Source of the DNA: Synergistaceae bacterium DZ-S4
GTDB lineage: Bacteria; Synergistota; Synergistia; Synergistales; Synergistaceae
Length of the DNA stretch: 64,000 nt
Direction: 5' to 3'
Assembly: GCA_025943965.1 (NCBI GenBank)
Contig: JAPCWD010000007.1
Coordinates: 59,291-123,290, forward strand
Shown here: positions 14,957 to 24,447 of the stretch, one piece after another
Numbering within the stretch: position 1 is the first letter of the stretch
How the letters are laid out: the number at the start of each line of letters is the position of its first letter
The notes under the pieces: model-generated
Database searches by the model: none
What the model saw: the letters and a program-made list of their open reading frames with translations, nothing else
What the model was told of the DNA's origin: nothing
Translations under genes and position numbers: made by a program

Positions 14957-17944
14957 ATGAGCGACCGGATGAAACCAATTCCTTTTTCGAAACTTATGGA
15001 GTGGATACTCTCTGAAAAAGAACGCAGCGGGCGCATCTTCGGCGTCAGTTCCATATACAGGCATGAGGGCGGAGTATTTCCTTTTCTTGGAGAAAAACTT
15101 GAGACCCCGTTCGGACCTGCTGCCGGCCCCCATACGCAGCTTGCTCAGAACATAATATCCGCCTACGTCGCGGGTGCAAGATTTTTTGAACTTAAGACTG
15201 TCCAGACGCTTGACGGAGAGGATCTGCCCGTATCGAAACCCTGTATCGACGCCAGGGATGAGTGCTACAACGTAGAGTGGTCGACTGAACTTACTGTCCC
15301 GGAAGCCTTTGAAGAGTATGTGAAAGCCTGGTTTGCCGTCAAGCTGATCTCAAAGGAATATAGACTTGGAGATCCGGATGGGTACATATTCAATATGAGC
15401 GTCGGCTATGATCTCCTGGGGATAAAGTCGGAAAAGATCGACAGGTTCATTGAGGGACTTAAGGATGCTTCAGTATCCTCTGTGTGGGATGAGTGCAAAA
15501 GATGGACTCATGCAAATATCACAAAATTTGAAAATATCGACGCGGGCCATATAGACAGAATATCTTCTAAGGTCTGCAGCTCGATCACGCTTTCGACACT
15601 GCACGGGTGTCCGCCGGAAGAGATAGAGCGTATCGCGTCATACCTGATAAAAGAAAAAGGACTGAACACCTTTGTCAAAATAAATCCGACCATTCTCGGA
15701 TACAGGCTGGCCAGGGAAACGATGGACTCGATCGGATTCGGATTTGTTTCATTCGGCGACCTCCATTTCAGGGAGGACCTGCAGTTTGAAGATGCCGTGC
15801 CGATGATCAGACGCCTCATGGCTGCGGCAGAGAGTGCCGGTCTTTCATTCGGAGTAAAGCTTACAAATACCCTGCCTGTAGATAACCCGGGCGACATCAT
15901 GTCCGGCAAAGAGATGTACATGTCCGGCAGATCCCTTTTCCCACTGACAGCGAAGACGGCAGGTCTCCTGTCAAAAGAGTTTGGAGGCAAACTGCGTATC
16001 TCCTGGTCCGGCGGAGCAGACAAGACAAATATTCAAGATCTTTTCAACGCAGGCATCTGGCCTGTCACAATGGCAACAACACTTCTGAAGCCCGGCGGCT
16101 ACAACAGATTCAGGCAGATAGCGGAAACATTTGCCGGGGCGGGAAATAGGGGATTTAATGGTGTTGACCAGGTAATGTTGGATGCCCTCGTAAAAAAAGC
16201 TGAAACGGATGAATGGTACAGGAAACCGATCAAGCACCGGGACATTTTTGCTAAAGAAGATAAATTGCCTCTGACTGACTGTTTTATTGCGCCATGTACA
16301 GAAGGATGTCCTATCCATCAGGACGTGCCGGAATACATCACCCTTGTCGGGGAGAAAAAGTACGGCGAAGCACTGGAAGTGATACTGGACAAAAACCCGC
16401 TTCCCTTCATTACAGGAACGATCTGCACGCACCGATGCATGGCATTCTGCACGAGAAACCACTATGAAGAGTCAGTAGCGATCAGGGATGTGAAGCTCAA
16501 GGCAGCCGAAGAAGGTTTTAAAACAATCATTGACAAAGTCATACCGGCCAGGTGCATGACAGAAGCAAAGGCCGCAGTGGTAGGCGGAGGTCCGGCAGGT
16601 CTTGCCGCAGCATATTTCCTTCAGGGGTACGGTATCGGCACCACAATATTTGAACGGGAAAATGAGCCGGGAGGAGTAGTGCGGCATGTGATCCCAGACT
16701 TCAGGATAGGGAGCAGTGCCATCGAACGGGATATTGAGATCGTAAAGAATACCGGTGCTGAATTCATCATGGGGACAAAGATCTCCTCTGTAGATGAACT
16801 AAAGGAAAAGGGCTACAAATATATTGTAATTGCCTCAGGAGCATGGAAGCATGGGGAGCTTGATATAAAAAGCGAAAAAAGGGTCAACGCACTTGATTTC
16901 CTTGCCTCGTATAAAAAAGATGAGAAAAAAATACATTTAGGCAGGAATGTTGCCGTTATCGGCGGAGGCAATACGGCAATGGATGCCGCCCGCGCAGCCA
17001 AAAGGCTCAGGGGAGTCAAAAAGGTAAGCATAGTATACCGGCGGACAGCTATGTTCATGCCTGCAGAAGAAGAGGAACTCAGGCTGGCAATGGAAGACGG
17101 CGTGATATTCAGGGAGCTGCTTCAGCCGATCTCGCACGAGGAAGGGAAACTTCTCTGTTCCGTCATGACACTGGGTGAGAGGGACGCCTCCGGGCGCAGG
17201 TCACCGATACCCACCGGGGAAACAGTTATGATCCCGGCTGATACTCTTATAGAGGCTGTGGGAGAAAACGTTGATTCAGATCTCTTCACTGACAATAATA
17301 TATTTGTGGATCACAAGGGCCGGGCAGTAACGTGCAGAAAAAGTTATGAGACAAACATCAAGGGCGTTTACGTTGCAGGCGACGCAAGATGCGGCCCCAG
17401 AACAGTGGTCGAAGCCATAGCCGATGCAAAGCGCGTTGCTGATAATATCGCATTTAGGGAAGGACTGTGCAAAAGCAATGATCTTCAAAAGAACAAGCGC
17501 GACACTGATCGTCTTCGCTTAAAAAAGGGCAAGCTTGTCTTTTGTGAGTCTCCTGAAAAAGAATCTGAGCGCTGCCTTGAATGCGGGGTCCTCTGTGAGA
17601 ACTGTGTAGACGTCTGCCCGAACAGAGCCAATATTTCAGTTCATGTTGCGGGATCATCATCACCTCAGATAATACACATAGACGACCTTTGCAACGAGTG
17701 CGGCAACTGTTCAACGTTCTGTCCCTGGACGGGAGCGCCTTATAAAGACAAGTTCACATACTTCTCAAGGGAAAAGGATCTGAACGAAAGCAAAAACAGC
17801 GGTTTTTTTGACATGGGAAATGGCAGATTCAAGGTCAGGCTGGAAGGGAAAGTTTTTACATCTTCCCTTGATCCTTCAGATAAAAAGCTGCCGAAAGAAG
17901 TTGCAGAGATGATCAAAGCGGCTCGGAACAGTATTCCAATCTGA
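14957..17944 (+). CDS. ygfK: YgfK: iron-sulfur flavoprotein electron-transfer subunit (putative selenate reductase family)
   Basis: 995 aa, full length for YgfK. The N-terminal about 430 residues resemble the dihydroorotate/dihydropyrimidine dehydrogenase barrel. About 440-510 carries a cysteine-rich FeS segment (APCTEGCPIHQ, CTHRCMAFC). FAD-binding VVGGGPAGLAAAYF (about 537) and NAD(P)-binding VAVIGGGNTAMDAAR (about 663) follow, as in glutamate synthase small subunits. The C-terminus (870-925) has two 4Fe-4S clusters (CLECGVLCENCVDVCP, CNECGNCSTFCP). It is expected to pass electrons between pyridine nucleotide or ferredoxin and the molybdenum hydroxylase encoded 13 bp downstream. AAGGGGGG precedes ATG 14957. 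Confidence 0.93.
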   Translation: MSDRMKPIPFSKLMEWILSEKERSGRIFGVSSIYRHEGGVFPFLGEKLETPFGPAAGPHTQLAQNIISAYVAGARFFELKTVQTLDGEDLPVSKPCIDARDECYNVEWSTELTVPEAFEEYVKAWFAVKLISKEYRLGDPDGYIFNMSVGYDLLGIKSEKIDRFIEGLKDASVSSVWDECKRWTHANITKFENIDAGHIDRISSKVCSSITLSTLHGCPPEEIERIASYLIKEKGLNTFVKINPTILGYRLARETMDSIGFGFVSFGDLHFREDLQFEDAVPMIRRLMAAAESAGLSFGVKLTNTLPVDNPGDIMSGKEMYMSGRSLFPLTAKTAGLLSKEFGGKLRISWSGGADKTNIQDLFNAGIWPVTMATTLLKPGGYNRFRQIAETFAGAGNRGFNGVDQVMLDALVKKAETDEWYRKPIKHRDIFAKEDKLPLTDCFIAPCTEGCPIHQDVPEYITLVGEKKYGEALEVILDKNPLPFITGTICTHRCMAFCTRNHYEESVAIRDVKLKAAEEGFKTIIDKVIPARCMTEAKAAVVGGGPAGLAAAYFLQGYGIGTTIFERENEPGGVVRHVIPDFRIGSSAIERDIEIVKNTGAEFIMGTKISSVDELKEKGYKYIVIASGAWKHGELDIKSEKRVNALDFLASYKKDEKKIHLGRNVAVIGGGNTAMDAARAAKRLRGVKKVSIVYRRTAMFMPAEEEELRLAMEDGVIFRELLQPISHEEGKLLCSVMTLGERDASGRRSPIPTGETVMIPADTLIEAVGENVDSDLFTDNNIFVDHKGRAVTCRKSYETNIKGVYVAGDARCGPRTVVEAIADAKRVADNIAFREGLCKSNDLQKNKRDTDRLRLKKGKLVFCESPEKESERCLECGVLCENCVDVCPNRANISVHVAGSSSPQIIHIDDLCNECGNCSTFCPWTGAPYKDKFTYFSREKDLNESKNSGFFDMGNGRFKVRLEGKVFTSSLDPSDKKLPKEVAEMIKAARNSIPI

Positions 17945-17956
17945 GGGGGTTTGCCT

Positions 17957-20515
17957 ATGTATCAGTTGCATGTTAACGGAAATATCCAAATATCTGAAAC
18001 AAACAAAAAACTTATAGATTTTTTAAGAGAAGACCTCGATCTGACCTCTGTGAAGAACGGGTGTAAAGAGGGTGCCTGCGGGACATGTATGGTACTTATC
18101 GACGGAAGGGCATGCAAGGCCTGCGTGCAGGAGCTGAAAAGTCTTGAGGGCAAAAATATTCTTACTGTTGAAGGCCTTAGTCAAAGGGAAAAAGATGTCT
18201 ACTCTTACGCTTTTTCGGTCTCAGGAGCCGTGCAGTGCGGATTCTGCATCCCCGGAATGGTGATAAGCGCCAAGGCCCTTATCGACAAAGTACCGGAACC
18301 GACCATTAAAGAGGTAAAAGCGTCTATAAAAAATAACATATGCCGCTGCACGGGCTACAGGAAGATCGAAGAGGCGATATTGCTGGCCGCTAAAATGTTC
18401 AGGGAGGATATCCCGGTACCGAGTGAACACTATACGGGTGCAGTTGGAGAGAATATTCCACGTACAGATGCAGTATCAAAAGTATTGGGAACTGCCCAAT
18501 ACGCAGCTGATATCAAAATAGACGGAATGATATACGGTTCAGCGGTCAGGACAGAACATCCGAGAGCGGTGATCAGATCGATAGATATCTCTGAAGCCCT
18601 AAAACTTGACGGAGTTGTTGGGATATTTACGGCAGAGGACATTCCGGGCAAGAAAAAAATAGGTCACCTGGTAAAGGACTGGGACGTAATGATCCCCGTC
18701 GGTGGCTGCACAAGGTATGTCGGGGACGCACTTGCGCTTGTCGCGGCCGAAACCCCGGAGATAATGGAAGAAGCAAAAAAACTGATAAGAATAGAATATG
18801 AGGTCTTGACGCCGGTAACGTCGCCGACTGAAGCGCTTGCAGAGGGAGCTCCTTTAATACATGAAAACGGAAATATCATGTCAAAAGTTGACCTTAAGAG
18901 GGGCAATCCGGAAGAGGTCATCAAAAATTCAAAACACATCGTTACAAACCATTACTCTCTCCCTTTTACAGAACATGCTTTTCTTGAACCTGAGACAGCG
19001 GTCGCGCTGATGGATGACGGCGGTGTGGTAAGGATATATTCTGCTGATCAGGGAGTATACCAGACGATGAAGGAGTGTTCTGAAGCTCTGGGCCTGCCTC
19101 ATGAGAAGGTAAGGGTGACTGCTGCGATCATAGGCGGCGGATTCGGAGGCAAGGAAGACATGAGTGTCCAGCATCACGCCGCGCTGCTTACGTATCTGAC
19201 CAAACGTCCGGTAAAAGTTTCCCTTACAAGGGCAGAGAGCATCAAGGTCCATCCCAAAAGGCATGCGATGGAGATAGAGATGACCACAGCCTGCGATGAG
19301 GATGGAAGGCTCACTGCCATGAAAGCCATAATAGTCTCAGACACCGGCGCATACGCATCCCTTGGGGGACCGGTCCTTCAGAGAGCCTGCACTCACGCGG
19401 CAGGGCCATACAATTACCAGAACATCGACATCAGTGGAACTGCTGTATATACTAACAACCCGCCTGCCGGGGCATTCAGGGGGTTCGGCGTGACTCAGAG
19501 CTGTTTCGCGACTGAGTGCAACATAAACCTTCTTGCTGAAAAAGCCGGACTCTCTCCCTGGGAGTTCCGCTTCAAAAATGCGATCAGGCCCGGAGACGAG
19601 CTTCCAAACGGACAGATCGCAGATGATACGACAGCGCTTGAAGAAGCCCTGCTGGCTGTTAAAGATGACTATGATAAGAATCCCAAAGCCGGTATCTCAT
19701 GTGCAATGAAAAATGCCGGATTGGGCGTAGGAGTTCCTGATTTCGGAAGGTGCAGGCTAAGCGTAAGGGGTGGCAGGGCCCACATAGCCACAAGCGCCTC
19801 ATGCATCGGACAGGGGCTGGGCACCGTAGTCACGCAGATGGTATGTGACGTGACAGGGCTCTCTCCGGAGCTTGTCGTACACGATCCTGCCGATACATTT
19901 CTTACCCCGGATTCTGGTAATACTACCGCATCAAGGCAGACGGTCATCACAGGAGAAGCTGCGAGGAAAGCTGCCGGACAGCTGAAAAAAGATATGGAAA
20001 CGGCCTCCTTTCATGAACTGGAAGGATGCGAATACTACGCAGAATTCGAAAGCGTCACAGATAAAATGGGGTCGGAAAAGCCCCATCCGGTGAGCCATAT
20101 ATCATATGGATATGCGGTCCATCTTGTAATTCTGGATGACTACGGCAGGATAAAAAAGATCACAGCAGCCCATGATGTCGGCAGGGCGATAAACCCCAAA
20201 AGCGTCGAGGGGCAGATCGAAGGCGGGGTCGTAATGAGCATGGGGTATGCCCTGACAGAAAATTATCCGCTCAAAGACTGCGTTCCCCAGGCCAAATTCG
20301 GGACGCTTGGGCTTTTCAGGGCCGACATGGTGCCTGATATAGAAAGCATAGTTATCGGCAAGGCAAAAGATGGTTTTGCGCGGGGGGCAAAGGGGATAGG
20401 AGAAATAGCGGCGATCCCGGGTGCTCCCGCCATCCAGCTTGCCTACTACAACAGGGACGGGATATTCAGGACCTCCCTTCCGCTGGAGTATACGCCTTAT
20501 AGCAGGAAGAAATAA
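17957..20515 (+). CDS. Selenium-type xanthine dehydrogenase / molybdenum hydroxylase (fused 2Fe-2S and Moco domains)
   Basis: About 852 aa. N-terminal ferredoxin 2Fe-2S domain (CKEGACGTCMVLIDGRAC), second 2Fe-2S helical domain (CGFCIPGM...CRCTGYRK), then the molybdopterin domain with GGGFGGKED, AGAFRGFGVTQ and active-site Glu in RGAKGIGEIAAIPGAP. The FAD subunit is absent, as expected for the selenium-dependent XdhD-like family, whose partner YgfK supplies the flavin. It probably hydroxylates or reduces purines (xanthine/urate). No in-frame selenocysteine is needed; the selenium in this family is a labile cofactor. ATG 17957 has GAGGGGG 7 bp upstream; the earlier TTG 17951 is less likely. Confidence 0.9.
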   Translation: MYQLHVNGNIQISETNKKLIDFLREDLDLTSVKNGCKEGACGTCMVLIDGRACKACVQELKSLEGKNILTVEGLSQREKDVYSYAFSVSGAVQCGFCIPGMVISAKALIDKVPEPTIKEVKASIKNNICRCTGYRKIEEAILLAAKMFREDIPVPSEHYTGAVGENIPRTDAVSKVLGTAQYAADIKIDGMIYGSAVRTEHPRAVIRSIDISEALKLDGVVGIFTAEDIPGKKKIGHLVKDWDVMIPVGGCTRYVGDALALVAAETPEIMEEAKKLIRIEYEVLTPVTSPTEALAEGAPLIHENGNIMSKVDLKRGNPEEVIKNSKHIVTNHYSLPFTEHAFLEPETAVALMDDGGVVRIYSADQGVYQTMKECSEALGLPHEKVRVTAAIIGGGFGGKEDMSVQHHAALLTYLTKRPVKVSLTRAESIKVHPKRHAMEIEMTTACDEDGRLTAMKAIIVSDTGAYASLGGPVLQRACTHAAGPYNYQNIDISGTAVYTNNPPAGAFRGFGVTQSCFATECNINLLAEKAGLSPWEFRFKNAIRPGDELPNGQIADDTTALEEALLAVKDDYDKNPKAGISCAMKNAGLGVGVPDFGRCRLSVRGGRAHIATSASCIGQGLGTVVTQMVCDVTGLSPELVVHDPADTFLTPDSGNTTASRQTVITGEAARKAAGQLKKDMETASFHELEGCEYYAEFESVTDKMGSEKPHPVSHISYGYAVHLVILDDYGRIKKITAAHDVGRAINPKSVEGQIEGGVVMSMGYALTENYPLKDCVPQAKFGTLGLFRADMVPDIESIVIGKAKDGFARGAKGIGEIAAIPGAPAIQLAYYNRDGIFRTSLPLEYTPYSRKK

Positions 20516-20543
20516 CTGCTCATAATATGCTTATTTAGTCACA

Positions 20544-20578
20544 AACAGGGGCGGCCGATCGCCGCCCCTGTTTTCTTA
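20544..20578. terminator. Convergent terminator after the molybdenum hydroxylase
   Basis: AACAGGGGCGGC (20544-20555) pairs with GCCGCCCCTGTT (20561-20572), then TTCTTAAG. A nearly identical hairpin is at 22521-22556. A second small hairpin (TAGGCT-CACCG-AGCCTA, 20582-20598) follows just before the minus-strand stop. Confidence 0.75.
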
Positions 20579-20611
20579 AGTTAGGCTCACCGAGCCTATG
20601 TTTAGATCTTA

Positions 20612-21826
20612 TCAGCCACCGCCACCGCCGCCACCGCCACCGCCACCGTCACCACCGCCTGATGATTCAGCAGCTTTTTTCACAGCTTCTGCGCCATCAT
20701 TTCCCGGATTTTCAGGATCGTCCGACTCTGTCATCCAGGGGACCCAGAAATCCTTTGTCCCTTCAAGTACGGTAGTGACGCCTTCAACGACACCCTTTCC
20801 GGGATTAACTATCGTCACAGGAAGGCTGATATATTTCGAAGCTTTCTCGATCGACTCCAAGCTTTTTTCGTCAGTTTCCTTTCCCTGAACTGCGTCTACA
20901 AAACCTATCGTTGCGCTGACAAATTCAAAGCCGCCTGCAAGTATGCCGCCAATTACCATTACTCCACCTGTGACCGGAGCGGTCGAAACCAACGCCGCAC
21001 CTCCGAAAATGGTTCCAAGAGTAAGTGCTGTCCCTGCAAGAAGTTTTGCTCCCGCGGCTCCTATGTGCGCTCCCCTGCTGCTCGCAAACCTCTCCCATGC
21101 GCTTGCTGTCTGAGGCATTGCCTCAGGTATCTTACCAAAGTCCGACGGACTGATGTTATTTATTCCTACATCCACAGTTGATGATTGAACGCCTACATTA
21201 TTCAGGTTGGCCTCGAAACTTGCCATTGAGGAAGAAAGCGACTGTCCCTCGGCAAATGCAGGTGTTGCTGTGATATGTCTGAAGATTATCGCAAAAAAGG
21301 TACGCTCCTCATCGGACATCTCATCAAGCGCTACCCTTGCGAATGCAACGTTTCTCGCATACCTTTTCGCACTGGAATTAAGATCTTTCATCAGGAGCTG
21401 GATCTCAAAGCGCATTGCCTTTATCTGTTCCTGGCTGGGTGCCTTTTTGCCTCTTGTCGCATCATATCCGGTCTTAAAGAAATAGCGGAGTCCCATCTCG
21501 GCATCCACAGCTGCCTTACAGAAGCGTGCATGTTCCTTGTTTATCGCGTCAAGATACTTTTGGGGGAGTTTGTATGTGGTGACCTGTTCTCCGCCGGGAG
21601 CCTGCGCGGTCGTTTGGGTATTGTTTTTTACCTGCTGGCCTGTTTTTACAGTTGCTGCAGGAGCCGGTTTTGAGGGGGCGGCAGCAGGAGCTGCAGCCGC
21701 GGAATTTCCTCCTGAGGCGGGAGACTCATACTTTGAAGAAAGTGCAGCCTCGGCAAAAGAAGCAAAAGAGGTCAACGCCAGGGAAAAGATAAAAATAAAC
21801 AACAGTGCTCTATGCCTGATCTTCAT
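20612..21826 (-). CDS. Secreted protein with central glycine-zipper segment and poly-Gly C-terminus (copy A)
   Basis: 404 aa. A signal peptide (about 1-28, cleaved near FAEAALSS) is followed by an Ala/Pro-rich linker (about 35-75), a helical domain (MGLRYFFKTGYDA...QLLMKDLNSSAKRYARN), a Gly/Ala-rich hydrophobic stretch (about 262-315, GGVMVIGGILAGGF) that could insert in a membrane, and a tail of 14 glycines interrupted by one Asp. No family recognised. Paralogue of the gene at 22598-23803. It lies 23 bp downstream of a small secreted partner. Export is clear, location (outer membrane or surface) is inference. Confidence 0.75.
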   Translation of the reverse strand: MKIRHRALLFIFIFSLALTSFASFAEAALSSKYESPASGGNSAAAAPAAAPSKPAPAATVKTGQQVKNNTQTTAQAPGGEQVTTYKLPQKYLDAINKEHARFCKAAVDAEMGLRYFFKTGYDATRGKKAPSQEQIKAMRFEIQLLMKDLNSSAKRYARNVAFARVALDEMSDEERTFFAIIFRHITATPAFAEGQSLSSSMASFEANLNNVGVQSSTVDVGINNISPSDFGKIPEAMPQTASAWERFASSRGAHIGAAGAKLLAGTALTLGTIFGGAALVSTAPVTGGVMVIGGILAGGFEFVSATIGFVDAVQGKETDEKSLESIEKASKYISLPVTIVNPGKGVVEGVTTVLEGTKDFWVPWMTESDDPENPGNDGAEAVKKAAESSGGGDGGGGGGGGGGG

Positions 21827-21849
21827 TTTGGGCTCACATCTCTTTCTCG

Positions 21850-22296
21850 TTATTTATTCTTTTCGGCAAGTACTTTGTTGACTTCGTTGATCAACGCAAC
21901 TGCTACAGTTCCTTGTGTTACAGGCAGCCACTTTTTATTGCCCTCACGGTAGATCTCCTTCTCATTTGCATACACAGAGGCTAATTTAATGTTATACTTA
22001 CCCTTTTTTGTGTCAAAGACGAAATAGTCCAGCCCGTACGCTACAGGTGCGTTTTGCAGTTTTTGAGGGAGCTCTTTTTTCACTAAAGCCTTTCCTGAAT
22101 CCGAGTATACGCTTTTGACCCAGAAAGATATGACACCCTGGTTGCTGATGATGTCCATCCTGTTGACATACATGTCGTAACTGCTGTCCCTGTACGCGCG
22201 AACAAATTTTGTGCTCTGTGCGTCTGCTGATGCGGAAAAGAAAAGCATTGTGAATAATAAAGATAAAAAGACTGCCGCATTGATCTTGTTTTTCAT
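21850..22296 (-). CDS. Small secreted protein, surface-adhesin-E-like (copy A)
   Basis: 148 aa with signal peptide (cleavage near ASADAQS). The mature part (KFVRAYRDSSYDMYVNRMDI...VISFWVKSVYSD...YFVFDTKKGKY) resembles the small beta-rich adhesin-E-type domain in which a 'Tyr-Val-Asn/Asp' strand is followed by 'Phe-Trp-Val-Lys'. Paralogue of 23825-24265. Always directly upstream of the poly-Gly protein, so the two probably work as a pair on the cell surface or in the periplasm. Confidence 0.75.
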   Translation of the reverse strand: MKNKINAAVFLSLLFTMLFFSASADAQSTKFVRAYRDSSYDMYVNRMDIISNQGVISFWVKSVYSDSGKALVKKELPQKLQNAPVAYGLDYFVFDTKKGKYNIKLASVYANEKEIYREGNKKWLPVTQGTVAVALINEVNKVLAEKNK

Positions 22297-22597
22297 CTCC
22301 CATCCCCCTTAGTAATACATGCTTGTAATTGTGATTATCTCACCACAGTTATTAGTTTGTATATATGTCAATTGTCGTTATAAGAGGAAGAAGAACTTTG
22401 CAAAGCTGACAAATCTTCAGCTGATCCTTTGTCTTAAAATCTTATGATCGTAAAATTGACTATTGTTATAATCAAAAACTCAAATTTTAAAGCATAAATC
22501 CTGTATTTATTCTGTGAACGAAACAGGGGCGGCCCCTTTTAGGACCGCCCCTGTTTAATGTTTTAATAAGGCTCACCGAGCCTAAGTTTAGATCCTA
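22297..22597. other. AT-rich spacer between the two duplicated cassettes
   Basis: About 300 bp with no plausible ORF. The part next to 22296 must hold the leader of copy A (GGGGGATGGGAGATG just before the start). The part next to 22598 holds the transcription terminator of copy B. I see no confident -35/-10 pair. Confidence 0.4.
22521..22556 (-). terminator. Terminator of cassette copy B
   Basis: AAACAGGGGCGG (22521-22532) pairs with CCGCCCCTGTTT (22545-22556). The stem is the same as the one at 20544-20572, showing that the duplication includes the 3' region. A short AGGCT-CACCG-AGCCT hairpin follows at 22569-22583, again as in copy A. Confidence 0.7.
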
Positions 22598-23803
22598 TCA
22601 GCCACCGCCTCCGCCCCCACCGCTTCCACCAGAGGAGGCATTCTTTTTGGCATTTTTGACTTTGTTGACCCCGTCCTTTCCCGGACAGTCGCTCTTTTCT
22701 GTTGCTTCAAATATTGCCGGTATCCACTTTTCTTTGGTAGCATCGGCAGCATCGACAGCAACTCTCACCAATTCACTCTTCTTTGCTCCGGCTCCGACAT
22801 TGATAATATTTACCGTTGAAGATATTTTTTTGAGATCCGAGGTGTCGGTCTCTTTTTCCGTTAAAGAATCAACGAACCCTATCGCAGCGTCAACTGTTTC
22901 AAGGCCGCCTCCGACGATACCTCCAACAAGTACTATGCCGCCGATGACAGCTGCACCGGTAGTTGCCGCTCCCATTGTTACCGCCGCTCCACCAATGATC
23001 GTTGCTCCCGCAAGAACGGTGGTCGTCGCCAATGAAGTTGCAGAGGCTATGACCTCTCCGGCTTTGGCGGAGTTGGCTTCAGCGTTCGCATAATCCGCTT
23101 CAGAGGAAAGACCGACGTCCGCAGTTGAGTTCGCAACACTGTTCAGGCCGGCTTCAACACCACTGAGGGATCCTGCATCCACGGCATAGGCAGGTGTGCC
23201 TATTATCTGACTAAGTATTTTCGCGAAGACGGATCTTTCTTCTTCTTCCATTTCAAGCATTGCCATTTTTGCCATTCTTATATTGCTGGCATATCTTTTT
23301 GCGCTTGAACCGAGGTCTTTCATAAGCAGGCTCAGCTCAAAGCGCATCGCTTTCAGTTCATCGGCTGTCGGAGCTTTTGCGCCCCTGTATTTTGCGTCAT
23401 ACTGTGTTTTATAGAAATAACGAAGTCCCATTTCGGCGTCTATAAATGCCTTGCAATAAACTGCATGTTCTTTCTTAATAAGTTCCAGCTGTTTTGCCTT
23501 CAGGTCTTTTCTTTCTATAACGGTCGCCCGGCCTGACGATGGACCGGCATCATTTGTAGGCTGATCCGCCGGTTTAGTTTTCATTGCTGCAACAGGAGTC
23601 GGCTTTGCTGCCGGAGCAGGTTTTGCAGGAGCGGCAGCTGCGGGCTGTACCGGAACTGACGGTTTGACTGCAGACGAACCTTGAGCTGCAGCTGCTGGAG
23701 AGTCGTATTTTGAGGAAAGGGCGGCCTCTACGGGAAGCGACAATGAAACAAACGCAAGAGAAAGAATAAACAAAAATAAAAAACTTTTGTATTTGATCCT
23801 CAT
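22598..23803 (-). CDS. Secreted protein with glycine-zipper segment and poly-Gly C-terminus (copy B)
   Basis: 401 aa, same layout as copy A: signal peptide ending near LPVEAALSS, Ala/Pro/Lys-rich linker (about 35-95), helical domain (DAEMGLRYFYKTQYDA...LSLLMKDLGSSAKRYASN), long Gly/Ala/Val hydrophobic stretch (about 255-310) and a C-terminal SSGGSGGGGGGG. The core domain is clearly homologous to copy A, whereas linker and hydrophobic region have diverged, so the duplication is old. Function unknown. Confidence 0.75.
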   Translation of the reverse strand: MRIKYKSFLFLFILSLAFVSLSLPVEAALSSKYDSPAAAAQGSSAVKPSVPVQPAAAAPAKPAPAAKPTPVAAMKTKPADQPTNDAGPSSGRATVIERKDLKAKQLELIKKEHAVYCKAFIDAEMGLRYFYKTQYDAKYRGAKAPTADELKAMRFELSLLMKDLGSSAKRYASNIRMAKMAMLEMEEEERSVFAKILSQIIGTPAYAVDAGSLSGVEAGLNSVANSTADVGLSSEADYANAEANSAKAGEVIASATSLATTTVLAGATIIGGAAVTMGAATTGAAVIGGIVLVGGIVGGGLETVDAAIGFVDSLTEKETDTSDLKKISSTVNIINVGAGAKKSELVRVAVDAADATKEKWIPAIFEATEKSDCPGKDGVNKVKNAKKNASSGGSGGGGGGG

Positions 23804-23824
23804 ATAGATCCTGCCTCTTCTTCT

Positions 23825-24265
23825 CTAATTATTCTTTTCGGCAAGAGCTTTGTTGACTTCATTGATCAACACAGCTGCTATCGTTCCATCTTTGATCGGC
23901 AGCCACTTCTTGCTGCCTTCGCGGTAGATCTCCTTGCCGTTTGAATAGACTGAGGCAAGCTTGATAATGTATTTCCCCTTTTTTGTGTCAAATACGAAGT
24001 AATCCAACCCATATTCCACAGGTGCCTTCTGGTGTTTCTTGGGGAGCTCTTTTTTGACCAGTGCTTTTCCCTGATCGGAGTAGACGCTTTTGACCCAGAA
24101 AGAAATGACACCCTGGTTCTGGATGATGTTTACCCGGTTTACATACATGTCGTAGCTGCTGTCCCTGTATGCTCTGACGAACTTGGCGCTTGCTGCCATT
24201 GCAGTGCTGCATAGCGTGATCATTGCAATAAATAAAACTGCATAAATAAGTATTCTTTTCTTCAT
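23825..24265 (-). CDS. Small secreted protein, surface-adhesin-E-like (copy B)
   Basis: 146 aa with signal peptide (cleavage near TAMAASA). The mature part is mostly identical to copy A (KFVRAYRDSSYDMYVNR, NQGVISFWVKSVYSD, GLDYFVFDTKKGKY, EIYREGSKKWLP). AAAGGAGG precedes ATG 24265. First gene of the four-gene minus-strand array; AT-rich DNA upstream (24266-24350) probably carries its promoter. Confidence 0.75.
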   Translation of the reverse strand: MKKRILIYAVLFIAMITLCSTAMAASAKFVRAYRDSSYDMYVNRVNIIQNQGVISFWVKSVYSDQGKALVKKELPKKHQKAPVEYGLDYFVFDTKKGKYIIKLASVYSNGKEIYREGSKKWLPIKDGTIAAVLINEVNKALAEKNN

Positions 24266-24447
24266 TCCACGACCTCCTTTGTTGTGAATTTAATTAATTA
24301 AACTATTTTATAGTATAAACGATTTTTGAATATCTTTCTATGTGCGAATAAGTGTAAAATATTAACTGTAACATTTGAATATATTTCATTAAAAAACGTA
24401 AATATTACTGAAAAATGTGTGCCATCTCAATGAAAGGGGAAAAAGTA

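Noticed and set aside
17951..20515. In-frame TGA (selenocysteine) in the selenium-type hydroxylase
   Set aside because: None found; the frame is uninterrupted and the family holds selenium as a non-protein cofactor.
20598..20888. Plus-strand ORF starting with a long run of prolines
   Set aside because: It is the antisense reading of the poly-glycine tail of the minus-strand gene 20612-21826; no ribosome site and no independent support.
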